Assembly: GCF_000272475.1 (NCBI RefSeq)
Contig: NZ_AKFJ01000083.1
Coordinates: forward strand, 62,001 to 126,000
Length of the DNA: 64,000 nucleotides
Source of the DNA: Novosphingobium sp. Rr 2-17
GTDB lineage: Bacteria > Pseudomonadota > Alphaproteobacteria > Sphingomonadales > Sphingomonadaceae
Reading direction: 5' to 3'
The notes beneath the pieces are model-generated. The model had not been told where the DNA came from. It saw nothing but the letters and a program-made list of their open reading frames with translations, and did not search any database. Positions 63,346 to 64,000 of this stretch are shown one piece after another. The first letter of the stretch is position 1; every line of letters starts with the position of its first letter. A program made the translations under genes and the position numbers.

Positions 63346-64000
63346 TCATTTACGCTCGGGGTGGACGCCGCCCTGCTGCGCTTCCAGTCCCATCACCGGT
63401 TGCCCGGCCAGATCGTGATCGATGGAACGATCGCCCAGCGTTTCGAGGTGCATCCAGCGCTTCACGATCGGCGAGAGCAGCAGCACGACCACCGCGACGC
63501 CGATGGTGATCCAGCCGATCTTGGAATAGATCTCCAGTGTCAGCGCCTTGCTCATCGCGCCGCTCTCGCCGCCGGTGGCCTCGCCGATCTTGCCGGCGAC
63601 GAAGTTGCCCACCGCCGTCATGTAGAACCACGCCCCCATGATGAAGCTGGCCAGATGCAGCGGCGCCAGGCGCGTCATCGCTGAAAGGCCGACCGGGGAC
63701 AGGCACAGCTCGCCCGTGGTGTGCAAGGCATAGATCAGGAAGACGAACAGCACCGAAGTCATCACCGCTGGATCGCCCGTCCCTGCGCCCCATACGAAGA
63801 CGAGGAAGCCCAGGCCCACTTGCGCCAGCGCCAGGCCGAACTTGGCGGGGGCGGATGGCTCCAGGCCCTTCTTGGCCAGGATCGTCCACAGCGCGGCGAA
63901 GAACGGCGCGAACAGGACGATGTAGATCGGGTTGATCGACTGGAACAAGCTGGTGGGCACCCCGCCGCGATCGACGAACTTGTCGGTGTAGAGGCTTAGC
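63346..64000 (-). CDS. Proton-dependent oligopeptide transporter (POT/MFS), N-terminal part missing
   Basis: The C-terminal 217 residues of a peptide transporter; the N-terminal half lies beyond the window edge. Helices: PIYIVLFAPFFAALWTILA, LALAQVGLGFLVFVWGAG, TSVLFVFLIYALHTTGELCL, the POT-specific LSPVGLSAMTRLAP, LASFIMGAWFYMTAVGNFVAG and GWITIGVAVVVLLLSPIV. Proton-driven uptake of di- and tripeptides into the cytoplasm is expected. The terminator at 63304-63328 makes it a separate transcript from the amidohydrolases. Confidence 0.92.
   Translation of the reverse strand, partial: LSLYTDKFVDRGGVPTSLFQSINPIYIVLFAPFFAALWTILAKKGLEPSAPAKFGLALAQVGLGFLVFVWGAGTGDPAVMTSVLFVFLIYALHTTGELCLSPVGLSAMTRLAPLHLASFIMGAWFYMTAVGNFVAGKIGEATGGESGAMSKALTLEIYSKIGWITIGVAVVVLLLSPIVKRWMHLETLGDRSIDHDLAGQPVMGLEAQQGGVHPERK

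Overview
The window is GC-rich, coding-dense chromosomal DNA from an alphaproteobacterium. The paired large TonB-dependent receptors, the MEP isoprenoid genes (ispG, dxs), the petABC bc1 operon, the His-rich Zur-type regulator and the general gene style point to Sphingomonadaceae, perhaps Novosphingobium or a relative. That assignment is inference, because no rRNA or other phylogenetic marker is present. I saw no tRNA, rRNA, CRISPR array, insertion sequence or prophage.

Layout. 1-2.2 kb: the 5' part of an aldehyde dehydrogenase divergent from a GAF/Fis regulator, with two palindromic operator-like sites between them. 2.3-4 kb: membrane-anchored cytochrome c and prephenate dehydratase. 4.1-11.6 kb: an overlapping MoxR operon (DUF4129, DUF4350, MoxR ATPase, DUF58, SpoIIM-like, RDD) followed by two GNAT acetyltransferases. 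11.6-12.8 kb: ispG. 13.1-31.6 kb: an 18.5-kb minus-strand accessory locus. 32.2-33.3 kb: two convergent MarR paralogs. 33.5-36.3 kb: petABC. 36.5-45.8 kb: pgeF, pepN, an epimerase, an EamA exporter, threonine aldolase, an M20 hydrolase and a flippase. 45.9-51.7 kb: a lipid or CDP-alcohol head-group cluster (two NTP transferases, CDP-alcohol phosphotransferase, DAG-kinase-like protein, a possible Tam41-like nucleotidyltransferase). 52.5-60.6 kb: rpe, heparinase-like protein, purH, a 49-residue protein, zur, dxs, alpha/beta hydrolase. 60.6-64 kb: two secreted amidohydrolases and the C-terminal part of a POT peptide transporter.

The most interesting part is 13.1-31.6 kb. It is built from repeated modules: TonB receptor, a DUF6152 protein, a 'small' (about 245 aa) and a 'large' (about 310-340 aa) secreted protein sharing a WEGDTLV core, and NTF2-like proteins. 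The small and large proteins share a near-N-terminal G-x-W, two conserved cysteines and a common C-terminal region, so they look like paralogous families of one fold with no function known to me. Each of the three DUF6152 proteins has a predicted signal-peptidase site directly before a His-His pair, and a third His falls exactly at mature position 28 in all three. This recalls the N-terminal histidine brace of copper proteins. In the middle sit a VAO/PCMH-type FAD oxidase, its PchC-like cytochrome c and a DUF4405 membrane cytochrome. My reading, as inference, is an outer-membrane uptake and periplasmic oxidation system for a hydrophobic phenolic or similar substrate, possibly controlled by the adjacent MarR pair. 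No ring-cleavage genes are in the window.
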